Positions 1-12,900 of a DNA stretch of 60,536 nucleotides are shown in pieces; positions within the stretch are counted from its first letter, which is position 1, and the number at the start of each line of letters is the position of its first letter. The notes under the pieces are model-generated. The model was given only the letters and a program-made list of their open reading frames with translations, made no database searches and was not told the DNA's origin. This stretch comes from Mycoplasma_H phocimorsus. GTDB taxonomy: Bacteria > Bacillota_I > Bacilli_A > Mycoplasmatales > Metamycoplasmataceae. Where the stretch lies: NCBI RefSeq assembly GCF_030077865.1, contig NZ_JASDDP010000025.1. One strand, 5' to 3'. A program made the translations under genes and the position numbers.

Positions 1-1286
1 ATATGCTTACTCCCGATATCAATTTAAAAGCAATTAACGATAAAGAGGCAGAAGGATTTTACATAGAGACAAATAAGCTAAAATATGAAGTAGATAATTC
101 AAGCTTTTCTTCTTCAGTGCCTATTCCCGATTCAGTTGCTGATAATTATAATAATATTTATGTAATTACCAAATTTAGATTAGGCAAACAAATTTCTATA
201 GAAACAAAAGAGTTTGAAGAAGATTATGCCCAAAGCATTTCATCTAAAATTTTCTTAAGATTAGATGGAAGATTGCAAGAAAAATATGTTCCTAAAGATG
301 TTGATTTTTCTTGATATAAAGGCGAAGGAAAAGGAATATTTACCCATAGCGAATTTCAAAATAATGAAGCCCTTGACAAAAGAAGTGAACAAGAGAAAGA
401 AAAGGGTATAGTTTTTGATGGATGATATGCTGATCCTCAATATAAATATAAAATTGAATTTAAAGATGGTATATCAACATTTCCTATTTTAGGTAAAATG
501 ATATATCCAAAATTTGTTTCTGGTAAATGAGATAAGATTAGAGATATTCGTCACATTTTAGATGCAGTTTTTACTATTCTTGCTACTGCTGCTAATGTAG
601 CAGGCGTAAATGATGAAATTGAAAAGTACTCTAAACCAATTGAGCATGGAATTAATATTATTAAATGAATTATTTTTTTAGCTTTGGGAGGAAAAATGAA
701 ATTACCCAAATTTTGAGACGGCTATCAAAATATTAACGATTTAATTTTTACAACAACAAAAGATAAGATTTCAAATTTGTGTAGTGCTTGTCAATGCGAA
801 GAAAAAGATAAACCATGTAAGAATGAAATTTATGAAGCACTATTATGATTGTCTAAAGACTTATCTAAAAATATTTTTGGTATTTACCAAAAATATTCAA
901 AAAATAAATTTAAGGGCACAGCATTTTTAGAAAGTAAGGATAATTTAGAAGATTGAAGTGTAGAAAATATTTTAGGTAAAACTGATGAAGATGCAGAACT
1001 TAGAACTAAATACTTAAAGTGTGCTTTTATGTGTTGTTGTAAAGATGAGCGGCATGAAAAAAATGGCAAAAATGACAAAACGGAAAAATTTGCTAATGCA
1101 CTTGTTGGAAAAAGTGGCATTCTAGAAATTATTAAAACATTAATTAAACTTATAATTGATTCGGTCGCAAAAGAAATAAATACTACGCTTTTAACTACTA
1201 AGATTGTTCAAATTTCAGTTCAATTAACAATTGCTATTAAAGAGATTGTTGCAAATAAATTTTGAAAGAATGAAGAAAATAAATAA
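1..1286 (+). CDS. Surface lipoprotein paralogue, 5' truncated by window
   Basis: The reading frame (code 4) is open from the window edge to TAA 1284-1286. An ATG at position 3 exists, but the gene almost certainly begins further upstream, because the next gene carries the same C-terminal half preceded by about 500 more residues and a lipoprotein signal. Shared landmarks include EKYVPKD, WYKG, RSEQEKE and an F(D/E)GWY..D block, then IIKWI before a hydrophobic stretch. A cysteine-rich patch (CSACQC, later CCC) lies in the middle and is not conserved in the paralogue. No enzymatic motif is seen. It is probably an exported surface protein of a lineage-specific mycoplasma family. Function unknown. 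Confidence 0.75.
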
Positions 1287-1299
1287 AGGGAGAGAAAAA

Positions 1300-3855
1300 A
1301 TGAAAAAAATAAAATTAATATTATTTTCATCTATTTTAACCTTACCTTTTTCAAGTATATCTTGTTCTTCACTCGCTAATGCTAGTTCTAAAATGATTTA
1401 TTTAATGTCTAAAAAGAAATTAGAAAACTTTATTTTAAATAATATTGAGTTAAATACTAAAGAAATCACTATTTATGATGCACTTTTAGATTTAAATAGT
1501 GTTATTCCTTTAAAAATTACTAATAATCGTAACTTTAAAAAATTAAATATTAATCTGTGATTTCATGAAACTACAATAGATTATGATAATGAACAACTTT
1601 TAATCACTTTTTATTATAAATTAAGCAATAGAAAAGAGACTTCGTTACTTAAAATAGCTAAAAACTTTTTTGAATTTAAAGAAATTGACCGAGATGATTG
1701 AGAAAGAATTTTTGCTAATTTAGCAAAAATATCTCAAATTGAATGGTATGAAAAAACTGATAAAGAAAGTGGACTTTTAAAAGTAAGTAATAAATATGCT
1801 ACAGTTAGTAAAATAAGTTCAAGACCTATAAATTTAAAACAAGTAAGCCCTGATGATGTTTTATATCAATTACAAATTAATAATTCAAGAAAAATTACTG
1901 GTGAATCTGATGATAAAAGTTCTAATTCATTATTAAGTGGTGGTGTTTTATTATATAAAAAGAAAGTGCCTATAAAATTTAAATATCCTGATAAAGAAAT
2001 AATATTAGAATCTTATCTTAATAATATTAAGCCACCTAGCGAGATTCCTTTACTAGATAATCATATTTTTATTGGTTGATCAACAAAACAAGATGCTAAA
2101 CAGCCTGATGCATTTCTTTCTAATTTTAATGGTCAATTTAGCGAAAATACAGTGTTTTATCCTGTTTTTAAAAAAAGAGCCGCGCTAATTATTAATATTC
2201 CTTCTTTCGAAGAAACAAAATTGCAAAAACAAGAGTTGATTATTAAAGAAGAGTTAAGTAAAAATGATATCTTAAATTTTATTCATAGCAATTTACCACA
2301 GCCCGAAGATAAATGATCTTATCAACTTGATAAATTGCAATTCATTGATCAAAATCAGCAAATTTGTGATTTTATTTTTGATGAAAAAAATAAATTAATT
2401 AATAAGTTTGAACTTGAGCATAATTATACTATTAATATTCATTATAAACACAAACCTGTGTTTATATATCTTGATAGTTTCGATAATAAATTTTTAGGTT
2501 ATCAATGAATTGAAAATGATGAAAAAAATAATTTATATTACACGCCCGAAATAAATATTGACTTTACTAATTTTGAATCTATTGGTAAATATCCGATTTC
2601 TTATTTTTATAAAGATAGTAATGAAGCCTATAAACCTAAAACATTATTAAAAAATTATGTTGAAAAAGAAAATGAAAAAATATATATTCTTATTAATTTT
2701 CAGCAAACACAAAAAATAACAATTAATACTGAACAATTGGATAAACAAAAGTTATCTATTTTTGATTTATATCTAACACCGCAACGAAAATTAAAAGAAA
2801 AATATTTACCTAAAGATATTGATCCTACTTGATATAAGGGTAAATATAAAAGACAATATCCTAATGAGGAAAACAACGAATTATTCGACAGGAGAAGTGA
2901 ACAAGAAAAAGAAATTGCCCTTGTTTTTGAAGGATGATATACTGATTCTCGATTTAAAAATAAAATTAAATTTAAAGATGGTGTATCAACAACATCAATT
3001 AATTCTTCTTTTATATATCCAAGATTTGCATTAAGTAAATGAGAAACGATTCAAAACGCACGTGAAATAATTGATGTAATTTTTACGTTGGTTGAAAAAT
3101 CTGTTAGTGCTGCAGCGGAAATTAAAGAGGGAAATGATTACATTATTATTGCGGAACACACAATTAAAATTATTAAATGGATTTTATATTTAATGTTGGC
3201 CGGCAAACAAACAGATGAAGCATTTTGAAAAAGTTTTGATAGCATTGCTGATTTAATTGTTGCTATAAATAAAAAAAGTGAGTTTATTACATTTGGGAAT
3301 AAGATAAATGATGTTACTGGTAAAGCTAATGCTATTAAAGCTTTATTTTGAGCGAATAAAGAAATTTTAAGAGCTATAACTGGTATTAATACTATATATA
3401 GCAAAGACAAATTTAAAAATAGTGTTTTTATTAATAAAGAAGTATTAGAGGGATGAACAGCAAAAGATATTTTTAATAAAGAACAAAATGCTATTTTTAA
3501 TCGTAATTTTTTAGGTTATTTAATTTATAAAACTTTGATTAATAGTGGTGGTAGTTCGAATAGTAATTGTAATAATATTTCAGGCGGCAATAATTCAAAT
3601 ACAACCACACAAGATTGTTATACAGCGTGAGCTATTGGCGAAGGAAAAAATATAGCACAAATTATTGGTGCACTTGTAAATCAAAATGGTGTTCAAGATT
3701 TAATTTGAGCACTTAAAGATTTAATATTTAATTCACAAAATAAAAAAAATTCTCAAATTGCTTTAAAAGTAATTGATTTAGCGGCTGATTTAGGTAGATT
3801 AATAAAAAAAGTTGTTGTCAATGTTTTAGAAGAACAAAAAAACAAAAATAAATAA
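1300..3855 (+). CDS. Large surface lipoprotein, tandem paralogue of preceding gene
   Basis: This is an 851-residue predicted lipoprotein. The start is ATG 1300, 13 nt after the upstream stop and behind an AAAGGGAGAG ribosome-binding site. The N-terminus is a Lys-rich signal peptide ending in the lipobox SSISC (Cys about residue 25), so the mature protein should be lipid-anchored and outside the cell. The C-terminal third repeats that of the upstream gene (EKYLPKDIDPTWYKG, RSEQEKE, FEGWYTD, IIKWILYL). A short Ser/Gly/Asn-rich linker lies around residues 750-770. No catalytic motif is recognised. Tandem duplication suggests a surface-antigen family. The two genes are probably co-transcribed and end at the hairpin at 3901-3944. 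Confidence 0.85.
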
Positions 3856-3900
3856 TTTTATCTTTTACTATTTGTTTTGCTTTTACAAATTGAAAATAAA

Positions 3901-3944
3901 AAAAACTCAAATATGGCTATTTTTAAGTCAATATTTGAGTTTTT
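3901..3944 (+). terminator. Rho-independent terminator after lipoprotein pair
   Basis: The inverted repeat AAAAACTCAAATAT (3901-3914) pairs with ATATTTGAGTTTTT (3931-3944) and ends in a T run. It closes the two-lipoprotein unit. The same ACTCAAAT/ATTTGAGT core recurs at 42650-42683, and half of it at about 3990-4010. Confidence 0.8.
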
Positions 3945-4141
3945 ATTTGCAAAATAAATAACTTAATATTTTTATTATTAATATTTAAAATAACTATTTG
4001 AGTTTTTTAGCAAACTTCTTATATGTTTTAATAATGTTTTTTAAAAATATGTATTATAAATTGCTTCTAATTTTATTAATTTTTATTGTAATAAGAATTC
4101 TGATACAAAAGGTAAAAAATAAAAAATAATTAAAAAATAAA

Positions 4142-4180
4142 CTAAAATTGAAAATTTTTTTATAAAAATTTAAATTTTAG
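4142..4180 (-). terminator. Terminator of oppA-like gene
   Basis: CTAAAATT (4142-4149) pairs with AATTTTAG (4173-4180) around an extended A/T stem. Read on the minus strand it is followed by a T-rich run, as expected 60 nt beyond the stop of the OppA-like gene. Confidence 0.55.
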
Positions 4181-4241
4181 TCTTGTTCTTAAAATGTACT
4201 TGTATTTAAATTTAATATTGTTTTAATTAAATATTAAATTG

Positions 4242-7169
4242 TTATACAATTTCTTCTTGTTCTAACAACTTAATGTCTTGATTATAACTTATACTTGATG
4301 AACCTGATGGAGTAATAAATTTAGGGTTTTTAACAAACTTATTAAATGCTTTTGAAACTTGCAGTTGTTGCCCAAAATCTCATCCATAAATAGAACTAAT
4401 TTCCTGTATTAAAGATATGTGTTCTTCTATTGAATATTCTTCTTGAATATATAAAAAAAATTTATTTAATTGTGTTCTAAAACTTTCAATTCCATATTCT
4501 TTTAACTTATTAATTTGCATTAAATCTTGTTGATCTTTTTCGTCTAATTTCTTTAATTCTCCATTAACTAATTTTGTAAATGAAAAATCTATATTTTCGT
4601 GTAACACTTGAAAGTTGGTTGCCGTTGAAATATATTTTAATTTATAAGGTAAATATAAAATTTTGTGTGCATTTTTGCTATTCTTTTGTGGCTCATGCCT
4701 AACAAGTGATTCCATTTTTTTAGCTAATTTATATAAATGGGGAAGTTCTGTTTTATAAATATTGTTCCCTTTGCTTTCTTCCATTAAAATTGATGAAAGC
4801 AACATTACTAATGGAGATGCTGTAAAGCTGCTTAGTGCGCCATAATATTGTCCTATTCCTTCATAGTCATAGCCCCAGCTGCCATAAGATTTTGTTCCTT
4901 TATGCAAAATTATAGCGTTTTTAAGTTCAGAATAATCGGATGGAACACTAATTTTAAAATCTAATCTTGAATCAAGATTATTAACTAATTTTTCAAAGTT
5001 TCTTATCATTTCTTTCATTTTTGCGTCAGGGTTTGAATAACGATAAACATGATTTCAAGATACTTTTTCTTTTGTACTTCAGTTATTTTTTTGATAAATT
5101 TCATCTAATAATTCTTTCATTAATTGCTGAAGTTCTATATAATATTTGCTTTTTAATCTTTCTAATGAGCCTACTTTATTCATAAATGAATAATCTGCAT
5201 TGATTATATTTTTGCCATCTACAAAAGTATGCTTTTTTCCATTTTTATCAAATACAAATGTGCTGTTAAGTTCTTCTAGTTTATCTCTTATAGTTAATGA
5301 TGTATCACTTTTAAAAACAGAATCGGGTGCCATTCCAGGAAGCAATGGTTGATCCAGTCCCAATGATATATAATCAACAAGTGCATACATGTTGACACTA
5401 TTCATATAAATTGATCTAAATGATTTTGCATATTTTAATATATGGGAAAAAGTCGAAACATTTGTTTTATTATTTAAAGAAAGTTCTTTTCTTGTTAAAC
5501 CGTACATAATTTTACTGTATTGATCATTAAAGTAAAATTTATCAATTTCGCTTAAAATTTTATTTTGAATTTCAGGTCTTTTGTCATTAATATCTTTAAT
5601 GTTTGATAAATATCAAGGGTCTGGCGCCTGCGTTTCTATTAAGTTAAAAATAGTTTTGTTTTTGTTTTCTGATTTTGAGTAAACTATTGGCATTCCAGGA
5701 ACACCTGAAATTAGTTCTTCTCTTGTTGATTCTGGTAAATCTACAAAAGAAATTAAATCTATTAATCCAACCTTATAGGCATTTAATTGTTCGGATGCAA
5801 ATTCTCTTGGAGATAATGGAAAAGTTTTGTATTCGTTTTGAATTATTTTGATGTTATTAGGCGATTTAACTCATTGTTGATCTCAGAAGTTAGGGTTTTG
5901 AAAGTAAATTTTCTTTTGCGTAAACTGATCATATTTTTTTGGAATATATGGTCCAATATATAAAACATTTTCTAATGATTTACCATATCAGTAAAATCCA
6001 AGTTTTCAAGATAAAGAATCTTTATCTTGAATTAATTCCTTTAATGAAAGTTTTCCATCATAATGATCTTTATCATTTTGATCTTGAATATATTCATAAG
6101 GTAGGGGGCTAAAAGTTGAATCATTAATAAATGTAAAAAATAAGTTATGAAAATCTCCACCTATTTCTTTATTCTTAGCATGTAAAGTAAATGCCATTTC
6201 TTCTTGCATTGAAGAGCCTTTTATTGCTTCAATTGTTTTTTCTTTTTTTGACATTCACTCCAAATTTATATTAAAAAGTTCAAATAAATAAGCATTAGGA
6301 AAAATTTGATCCGGCCTAAACATTTTAATGTTTGGGTCGTTTAAAACAATTTTTATTTTTTCACCAATAGCATCAACTTTCGCTTTGCCTTCACCTAAAG
6401 AAATTCCGCCATTTTCCATTCTATAATGGAATGATAATAACTGAGTGTTTAATCAAGAATAATAAAAATCTTCTGCTTTCAATTTATATTTTGTTTTGTT
6501 TCCTAAATAATCTGAATAATAAACATCGCGAGGAATTAAAGAAATTTTTGATGCACCTTTCATATTTTTTAAAAAATCAGGATGGTTAATTGATTGTGGA
6601 TCATTTGAAGTTAGTTTTAATGAGACACTTTTTCCATCTCATTTATATAAATTTTTTATCTCTTCAATAGCTAATTTATGTTTTCCTTCTTTTGCCATTT
6701 TATCTCATTTTTGAATTTCTTCTTTAGTTGGCATTTTTTCATGTTTCGAGTTTGTATATAATACTTGTTCGCCATTTAATTTTGTTATAATAATTTCTTT
6801 TATTAATTCGAGATTATATCATTCAAATGTTGGTCTTAAAATTAATTCAGAACTTGCTTTTCAACTTTTTTTATTTTTATCTTTAACATCAACAATATAG
6901 TCAATAACTTTTGTTTCTCCCATTCTTTTGTATCTTCAAAAGTTACCTCCTATATCAGCCGATTTATATGAACCATAACTAGCTGAAGCATTATTTGTGA
7001 ATGGATCATCTTTTTTTGTTGAGTTATATCTTGTAATTAATTTTTGTCTTCTCTCTAATGATTGATTTTTGATATTATCAAGAACATTTAAAGAGCAGCT
7101 TGCTGAAATACTTGTTAAATATAATGGGGCGCTAGTCGCAACAATTAAAAAAAATTTTTTTAATTTCAT
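4242..7169 (-). CDS. oppA: OppA-like solute-binding lipoprotein (SBP family 5, P100-like)
   Basis: This is a 975-residue lipoprotein with start ATG 7169, RBS AAAGGAAA and lipobox SISASC (Cys about residue 25). The middle and C-terminus show the family-5 solute-binding fold. There is a NPNFWD motif followed by an I..D/LISF segment, a GVPGMP loop, a VPSDYSEL block and a GSWGYDYEG segment matching the 'gW..DY.DP' signature of peptide-binding proteins. The length matches the mycoplasma OppA/P100 type (about 950-980) rather than ordinary OppA (about 540). Known members deliver oligopeptides to an Opp permease, and the M. hominis one also has ecto-ATPase activity. I did not find a clear Walker A here. 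No oppBCDF genes are adjacent, so the partner permease must lie elsewhere. Confidence 0.75.
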
Positions 7170-7210
7170 ATGTTTTCCTTTCTTTTATATTTTCTTGTTT
7201 TGAGTGTTTA

Positions 7211-7216
7211 GTATAC
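7211..7216 (-). promoter_or_regulatory. Candidate -10 box of oppA-like gene
   Basis: On the minus strand TATACT lies about 42 nt before the ATG at 7169, followed by a clear RBS (AAAGGAAA). No convincing -35 is seen, as is usual in mycoplasmas. Confidence 0.4.
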
Positions 7217-7316
7217 TTTGCAAGCTTTAAAAAATTATTTAAGCTTACTTAAGTTAACGATTGTAATAAATTTCTTTAATTCCGCTTTTCATCATTTTTC
7301 CTTTATATAAAACAAA

Positions 7317-7395
7317 AACGATAAAGATTATTCCTTTATCGTTCACAAATAAATATAATAAAATAAAAAACGATAAAGATTATTTCTCTATCGTT
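7317..7395. repeat. Two tandem terminator-like hairpins
   Basis: AACGATAAAG/CTTTATCGTT (7317-7343) is followed by AACGATAAAG/CTCTATCGTT with a T run (7369-7395). The units are about 52 bp apart. A third, unpaired AAACGATAGA starts at 7432. They lie upstream of the oppA-like promoter, so they may insulate it from transcription entering from the right. Confidence 0.6.
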
Positions 7396-7908
7396 TTTAT
7401 AAATAAATAATTTATACTAAATAAAAAATTAAACGATAGAAATAAAAATATGTAAAGAAATTACAATATTATTATTTCTATTTGATTTTTTAAATAATTT
7501 AACACTCATAAATTTAAATATATAGAAAAAAAATAATTTTTTTTAAAAAAATACTACAAATTTTTTAAAAAAAGTAATTTACAAAAATTTAAGAAAAATA
7601 TAAGTAAAAATGTTTGTTTAAGTCTGTTTTAAACTGGGTAATTAAATTTTTACATATATTTAATTTAATATTAAATTAGTTAAACATTTATTAAATAAAT
7701 TATGTTATTAATAAAGATATACCTCCAATTAGTGTGCTTATAAATGAAATGATGTTTATATTTTAATTTGAGCTTTTAAGAATTTGATATTTGATTCATA
7801 AAAAAATCAATTTATTTTAAAAATAGTTGTTTTAGTGCCAATTTTGATAAATTAATAAAAATAATTATTGATAGTTAAAAAACAATCTATATAAAACTAA
7901 AATAAAAA

Positions 7909-7933
7909 ATGCCACAGTAAATTACTGTAGCAT
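7909..7933 (-). terminator. Terminator of membrane-anchored unknown
   Basis: ATGCCACAGTAA pairs with TTACTGTAGCAT with one mismatch. On the minus strand it is followed by a T run, and it lies about 55 nt beyond the stop at 7987. Confidence 0.7.
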
Positions 7934-7986
7934 ACTATATAATAGTTTAAATGTTTTTTATTTAATTTGCTTTATGTTTAATTTTT

Positions 7987-9204
7987 TTAATCCAATATTA
8001 CTTTAATTCTAAAATTAAATCCATAAGGCAATTCATTAATTTTTTGTAATTCTTCTAAATCTTTTTTAGGCAATTTAACGAAAAAATCTAATCATTTGCG
8101 TTCATTGACATAACTTGCAATAATTTCTTTTTTATCTTTTAATTCTTTATTTTCAGAAGTAATAAAATCGTCAGAATAAACTAATTCGTAAAAATCGGGT
8201 TTTGTTTCGCCTTTAATATTTTCCAATTCATTAATAGGAATATATTTATTATTAAAAGAAACTAATAATTCAGGCGTAAACACTTCAACAACAACTTCAT
8301 CAAGTTTATCATTTATATATTTTTTAAAAATTTTATTAACTTTCAATGAAGTTTTAGATTTTAATACGCCTATTTTATTTTCATCTTTTAAATTTGCTAA
8401 TTTAGGGCCATAAATTTCAAGAATATTTTGTGGCAAAGAAAACTCTACTAAGTAATTTTCATCAAATAAACTTTTATCAACAAATTGTGATAATTTTCTA
8501 AAATTTTTTGCTCCTTCTACATTTGAAAGATCAATTGGATTATAAGAAGTATAAGCTTTAAAACCTGAACCAATAATGTCAACTGCTAAATCTTTTTTAT
8601 GAATATAATCACCATTATCCATAACTGTTGAAAGATTTTCATATTTTATTTCTTTTTTTACTACGCCATTTTTTATATCGTCAATTAGTTCATCAAGATC
8701 CTCAATTTTTCTAACAATTTTAATGTAATTAGTTCTTAATTGTTGTGCTGTTTCACTAACTTGTTGAAGTTTAATAAAAGAATCTCTAGCTTCTTTAGCT
8801 AACATTTTTGATTTTTCATTTAATCTTAAATAATTTAAGGTTTTTTGATAATAATCTCTTATCTTATCATTTTTTTCTTTTTTAATAAGTTCTTCTAAAT
8901 CATCGCTTTTTTGAATTGAAAAGCTTTTTTCAAGTTGTATAAGTAAACTTTCAATATCACTTAATATATTTGAATTTACTGCTAATGTTAAAGAAGCATT
9001 AACTTGTTTAACTTCAGGTTTATTATCTTTATTTTCAGCTTTTGGAACATTTTCATTGTTAACTGTTGGGTTTTGTTTTGATTTATTTTCTTTTTCATCT
9101 TCAATTTTTTTCGCTTCATTATAAGCAATAATTCCGGCTGAAATAGCAATAGTTCCTAAAAAAATTCCGGGAGTTGCTAATGCAATTTTTAATTTTTTAT
9201 TCAT
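7987..9204 (-). CDS. Membrane-anchored extracellular protein of unknown function
   Basis: This is a 405-residue protein starting at ATG 9204. An N-terminal hydrophobic segment (about residues 7-27) follows a short basic tail and contains no lipobox Cys, so it probably stays as a signal anchor. It is followed by a charged Lys/Glu/Asn linker (about 30-65) and a helical stretch of coiled-coil character (about 80-170) rich in Leu, Lys and Glu. The C-terminal half is of mixed composition without a recognised motif. It lies 20 nt from trmB, read in the same direction, so the two may be co-transcribed from trmB. The family is not recognised. Confidence 0.75.
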
Positions 9205-9224
9205 TTTATACCTTTCATTATTAA

Positions 9225-9836
9225 TTACTTATTGAAATTAAATTCTATATAATTAATGTTTTTGCCTTCCGAACTTCATTTTTGTTCATAACCTGTCATT
9301 ATATTATTTTTATTTTTGATGCTGTTATGTAAATCACTTGTTTTAAAAATTATGTTAGCTCCAAACTCATTAAGTGATTCAATACTAAATTGAAATAAAA
9401 AATCATTATCCGTTTTAAATTTAATAATTCCATTTTCATTTAATATTTTTTTATATTTTTCTAAAAAATCTTTATAAGTAAGTCTTCTTTTGAAATGCCT
9501 TTTCTTTGGTCATGGATCGCTAAATGTTATTCAAATTAATGATACACTACCAATTAAAAACTCATTAATTTTTTCAATATCTTCACAAATAATAAATAAA
9601 TTATTTAAATTATAATCAAGTGCTTTTTTAGCAATTTTACTAGCAACTGTTGGATACTTTTCAATTGCAATATACCTTATATTAGGATTATTTTTTGCTA
9701 GCTCACAAATCATTTCGCCCTTACCAGCTCCAAGCTCTATAACATCATTCGTTTTTAATTTAAAAGGAAATGTATCAACTAGAAGTTTGCTTTCTTTTAA
9801 TTTTTCCATTGCATAGGGGTCATTTCTTAATCTCAT
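9225..9836 (-). CDS. trmB: tRNA (guanine-N7)-methyltransferase TrmB
   Basis: This 203-residue SAM-dependent enzyme methylates G46 in the tRNA variable loop. The start is at ATG 9836, giving the family-typical MRLRNDP N-terminus. The SAM-binding loop ELGAGKGEM is near residue 36. The substrate-site block FSDPWPKKRH(F)KRRL, diagnostic for TrmB, follows about 70 residues later with its Trp encoded by TGA. The usual T...D motif near the C-terminus appears as FKTDND. Length fits the family. It precedes the unknown membrane-anchored gene by 20 nt on the same strand. Confidence 0.93.
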
Positions 9837-9910
9837 AGCTTTAATTATAAAAAAAGAAATAATTTTTATGTCTAAATAAAAGAAAAAGAAGAATATTTCT
9901 TCTTTATTTA

Positions 9911-12900
9911 TTATCTTTTTCTTGCAATAATTAATGTTGAGTGCGGTGCAACATAATTATCTGCTTTAATCTCTGAGCTTGGAATTCCATCCTCATTAGC
10001 AAGAACTATTCATTTATTTTTTCCAAATCAATTTGTTAATTTCATATCAATTTTTTCTCATGTATCTTTTGGATTAGTTACAACAATAAATTCTGAATAT
10101 TTTTTATTATTTGGAGCTTTAATATGAAATTGAATTGTTTCAGCTGCGGCTGTATAATTTTCTGGATATACTTTTTGATTAGCAATAAGTAAATCAACAG
10201 TCGCACTTTTTTCTGAAGAAAGGGAAGAAATTGGTAACTTAGTATTTGCTAATCCTGCATACGCAGAATCAATAGTTTCTCAACTACCTTCTTCTTTTAC
10301 CAATTTAAAGTTAAACTCATTCCCATTTGTTCCTCAATTGCTATTAATATTTTTTTCAAGATTTTTAAATGCTTGACCTTTTATAATTACACTACCTTTG
10401 CCTTGAAAATCAATATCAACATATGCTGGCATATTATTATTTAATCCATCTTTAGCTGCTTCTCCTGCTAAATATCATCTTTGATTACGATATTTTTCGG
10501 GCGCATTAATAAAATTAATTTTAAATTCACCATTTAAGTCACTTAATGTTTTATATGGTCCAAATTTATTACTTATTTTTTCTTCGCCGAAAAATCTAAC
10601 ATTCTCTTGAATTTCTTTAGCTGTTTCAAATCTAAATTCATAATTTTCTTGTCTTATTTTAATTAAATCTTTTACATAATTTTTTAATTTTATAAATTCT
10701 GAATTAGCATATCCTTTTTTAATTCTATCTCATTTAAATGAGTTGGCAAAATCAGATGCTTTATAAGAATTTTCATGATATCTATTTCCTATAACATCTT
10801 TAATATCTGGAAATAGTTTTAAAGAAGAAAGATTATCTGAAGTATTAGCTCTTTCGGGATTAGCATCACCTAATGAAAGGGGCTTACTTCTTCCCATTTC
10901 ATCACCACCTTGTATGACAATTCTTCCTTGAGAAGTTAATAAAATGCCAAATGCTTGTTTCATTAATCTAATTTTATATTGAAGTTTTTCTTCTTCTGTT
11001 GCATTTTTTATGTTTTTTACCGAAAGATTAATTTTATCTCATAATGTAAATCCATCATGAATGGCTAAATATTGAATTGCTTCATTAGGTTCATCAGTAA
11101 ATCTTGAGTAACTTGGTGAATTATCAATATTCGTAAAATCTTTTTTTGTTTGTGTAGATGATTGAGGAAAATTTTTAATTCCAGCTATAATTCCGGCCCT
11201 TACACGAGGCGCATCTTCAAAATTTCCTTGAATAAATCCTTGATTCAGTGCTTCACCATGCCCGGCTCCACCTTTAATACCATCTCTAGTAGAATCGTTG
11301 AAATAACCAACATTAGCAATCCCCGCTTCTAATGATGAAATTTCACCCTTAACAAGTCTTTCTCCTTTAGGTAAGTCAGAAAAATCTCAAGATTCGCCGT
11401 AGAGAATAATGTCATGTCCTTCTTTTGTCTTTACTTTTTCTTTAATTAATTTAATTGTTTCTTTATCAATAAACCCCATTAAATCAAATCTAAATCCATC
11501 AATACCATATTGATCTACCAATCATTTAGCACTTTCAACAATAATTTTTCTAGTCATTTTATTTTCTGAAGCTAATGCAGGAGCGCCAACTGGTTGAGGA
11601 CCTCCTGGATTTCTGAAGTAATAATTAGGAACAATATCGTCAAGTATTTTATTATCGTACATATGGTTATAAACTACATCGGCAATAACGCCAATATTAT
11701 TGTCATGTAGTTTTTTTATTAAAGCTCTTAATTCTGAAATTCTTGAATATGGATCTTTTGGATTTGATGAAAGTCATCCTTCAATTGAAAAGTAATTATG
11801 TGGGTCATAGCCTCAATTGTAATTAGGATTTTTTATATTTTTTATTTCATTTTTTTCAACTTTTCCTTCACCTTTAGCAAACATTTTATCTTCTTCGTTA
11901 ACAGTTCAATAATTTTGAAGTGGTAAAAATTGAACATGTGTATATCCAATTTCTTTTAAATATTCAATACCTTTATCTCAATTAGCAAATCCCTTAAATG
12001 TTCCTTTATCTGGTATATTTTGAGTAATTGTATAATCTCTAACATGAATTTCTGTTGCAATCATTTTATTCAGTTTTCCTTCCATGTTACCTGAAAAAAT
12101 ACCTTTTGAAGGAGAAAGAACACCTGCTCTAGGCGAATTAAAATTAACAAAGGCGCCTTTTCCAGGATGGTTATCTTCTGGAGAGAAGCTAGCCATTGAT
12201 TTAGCATAAGGATCTAAAACAATTTTTTCAAATTTAGTTCCTTTATTAAGAATAAGCTCATAAAAGTATCCATCAAAATTTTCTAAATTGGTATTTTCTT
12301 TATTTAAATTTATTTCAAAAATACTTTCTTTTTTGTCGTTTCCTCTTTTTAGTTCAATGGCATTACCAACTGCATTATTTTTATTATTTTTATCATATAG
12401 TTGAATATGAACTGTTTTTGAAACTGGAGCTCATAATTTAATATTAACATTTTTAAAATCATCACTTAATGTGGCGCCTAAATCTGGTACTCAAGAATTT
12501 TCATTTTCATCATATTCATTTTGTTCCATTTTTAAAAGTTGCCTTGAATATGTATGTTCGCCAACATTAATTAAATCGCCTTTTGATCCAAATTTTGCAA
12601 AGAATTTATCTCCAAGAGTAATATTTTTATCTTTAATAGTTACTTTTAAAATATGAAAATGCTTACTATTTTCATTTTTCCTTAAATATTCTACTGTGTA
12701 TTTTTCTTTTTCATATTCATTATCTGTAAATAAATCATAAAGTTTTAAAAGTGTAGGATCAATATTTTTTTCCTTTTCACTCCCCGCTAATTTAAGTACT
12801 ATTTGATTTTTTGCTACTCTTGAAAATTCTGAAATAAGATATTTGGGTCTATCACTATTTGGATTTACATTACCTTGTGTAAATCAAAACTCATTTCCTT

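Larger units (their letters stand above)
3856..4241. other. Intergenic stretch between convergent genes
   Basis: This AT-rich spacer holds the plus-strand terminator at 3901-3944, an isolated half-copy of its 3' arm (CTATTTGAGTTTTTT near 3990-4003) and a minus-strand terminator at 4142-4180. No reading frame, RNA gene or promoter is apparent. Confidence 0.6.
7170..7986. other. 817-bp AT-rich intergenic region with tandem hairpins
   Basis: This stretch has no credible gene. It contains two tandem hairpins built on AACGATAAAG (7317-7343 and 7369-7395), a further half-copy at 7432-7441, an 18-bp palindrome at 7662-7679 and the minus-strand terminator at 7909-7933. The rest is low-complexity A/T sequence. 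Confidence 0.6.

Noticed and set aside
884..1120. Minus-strand open frame opposite the first lipoprotein
   Set aside because: Shadow frame: composition follows the complementary coding sequence, and no start signal or homology is visible.
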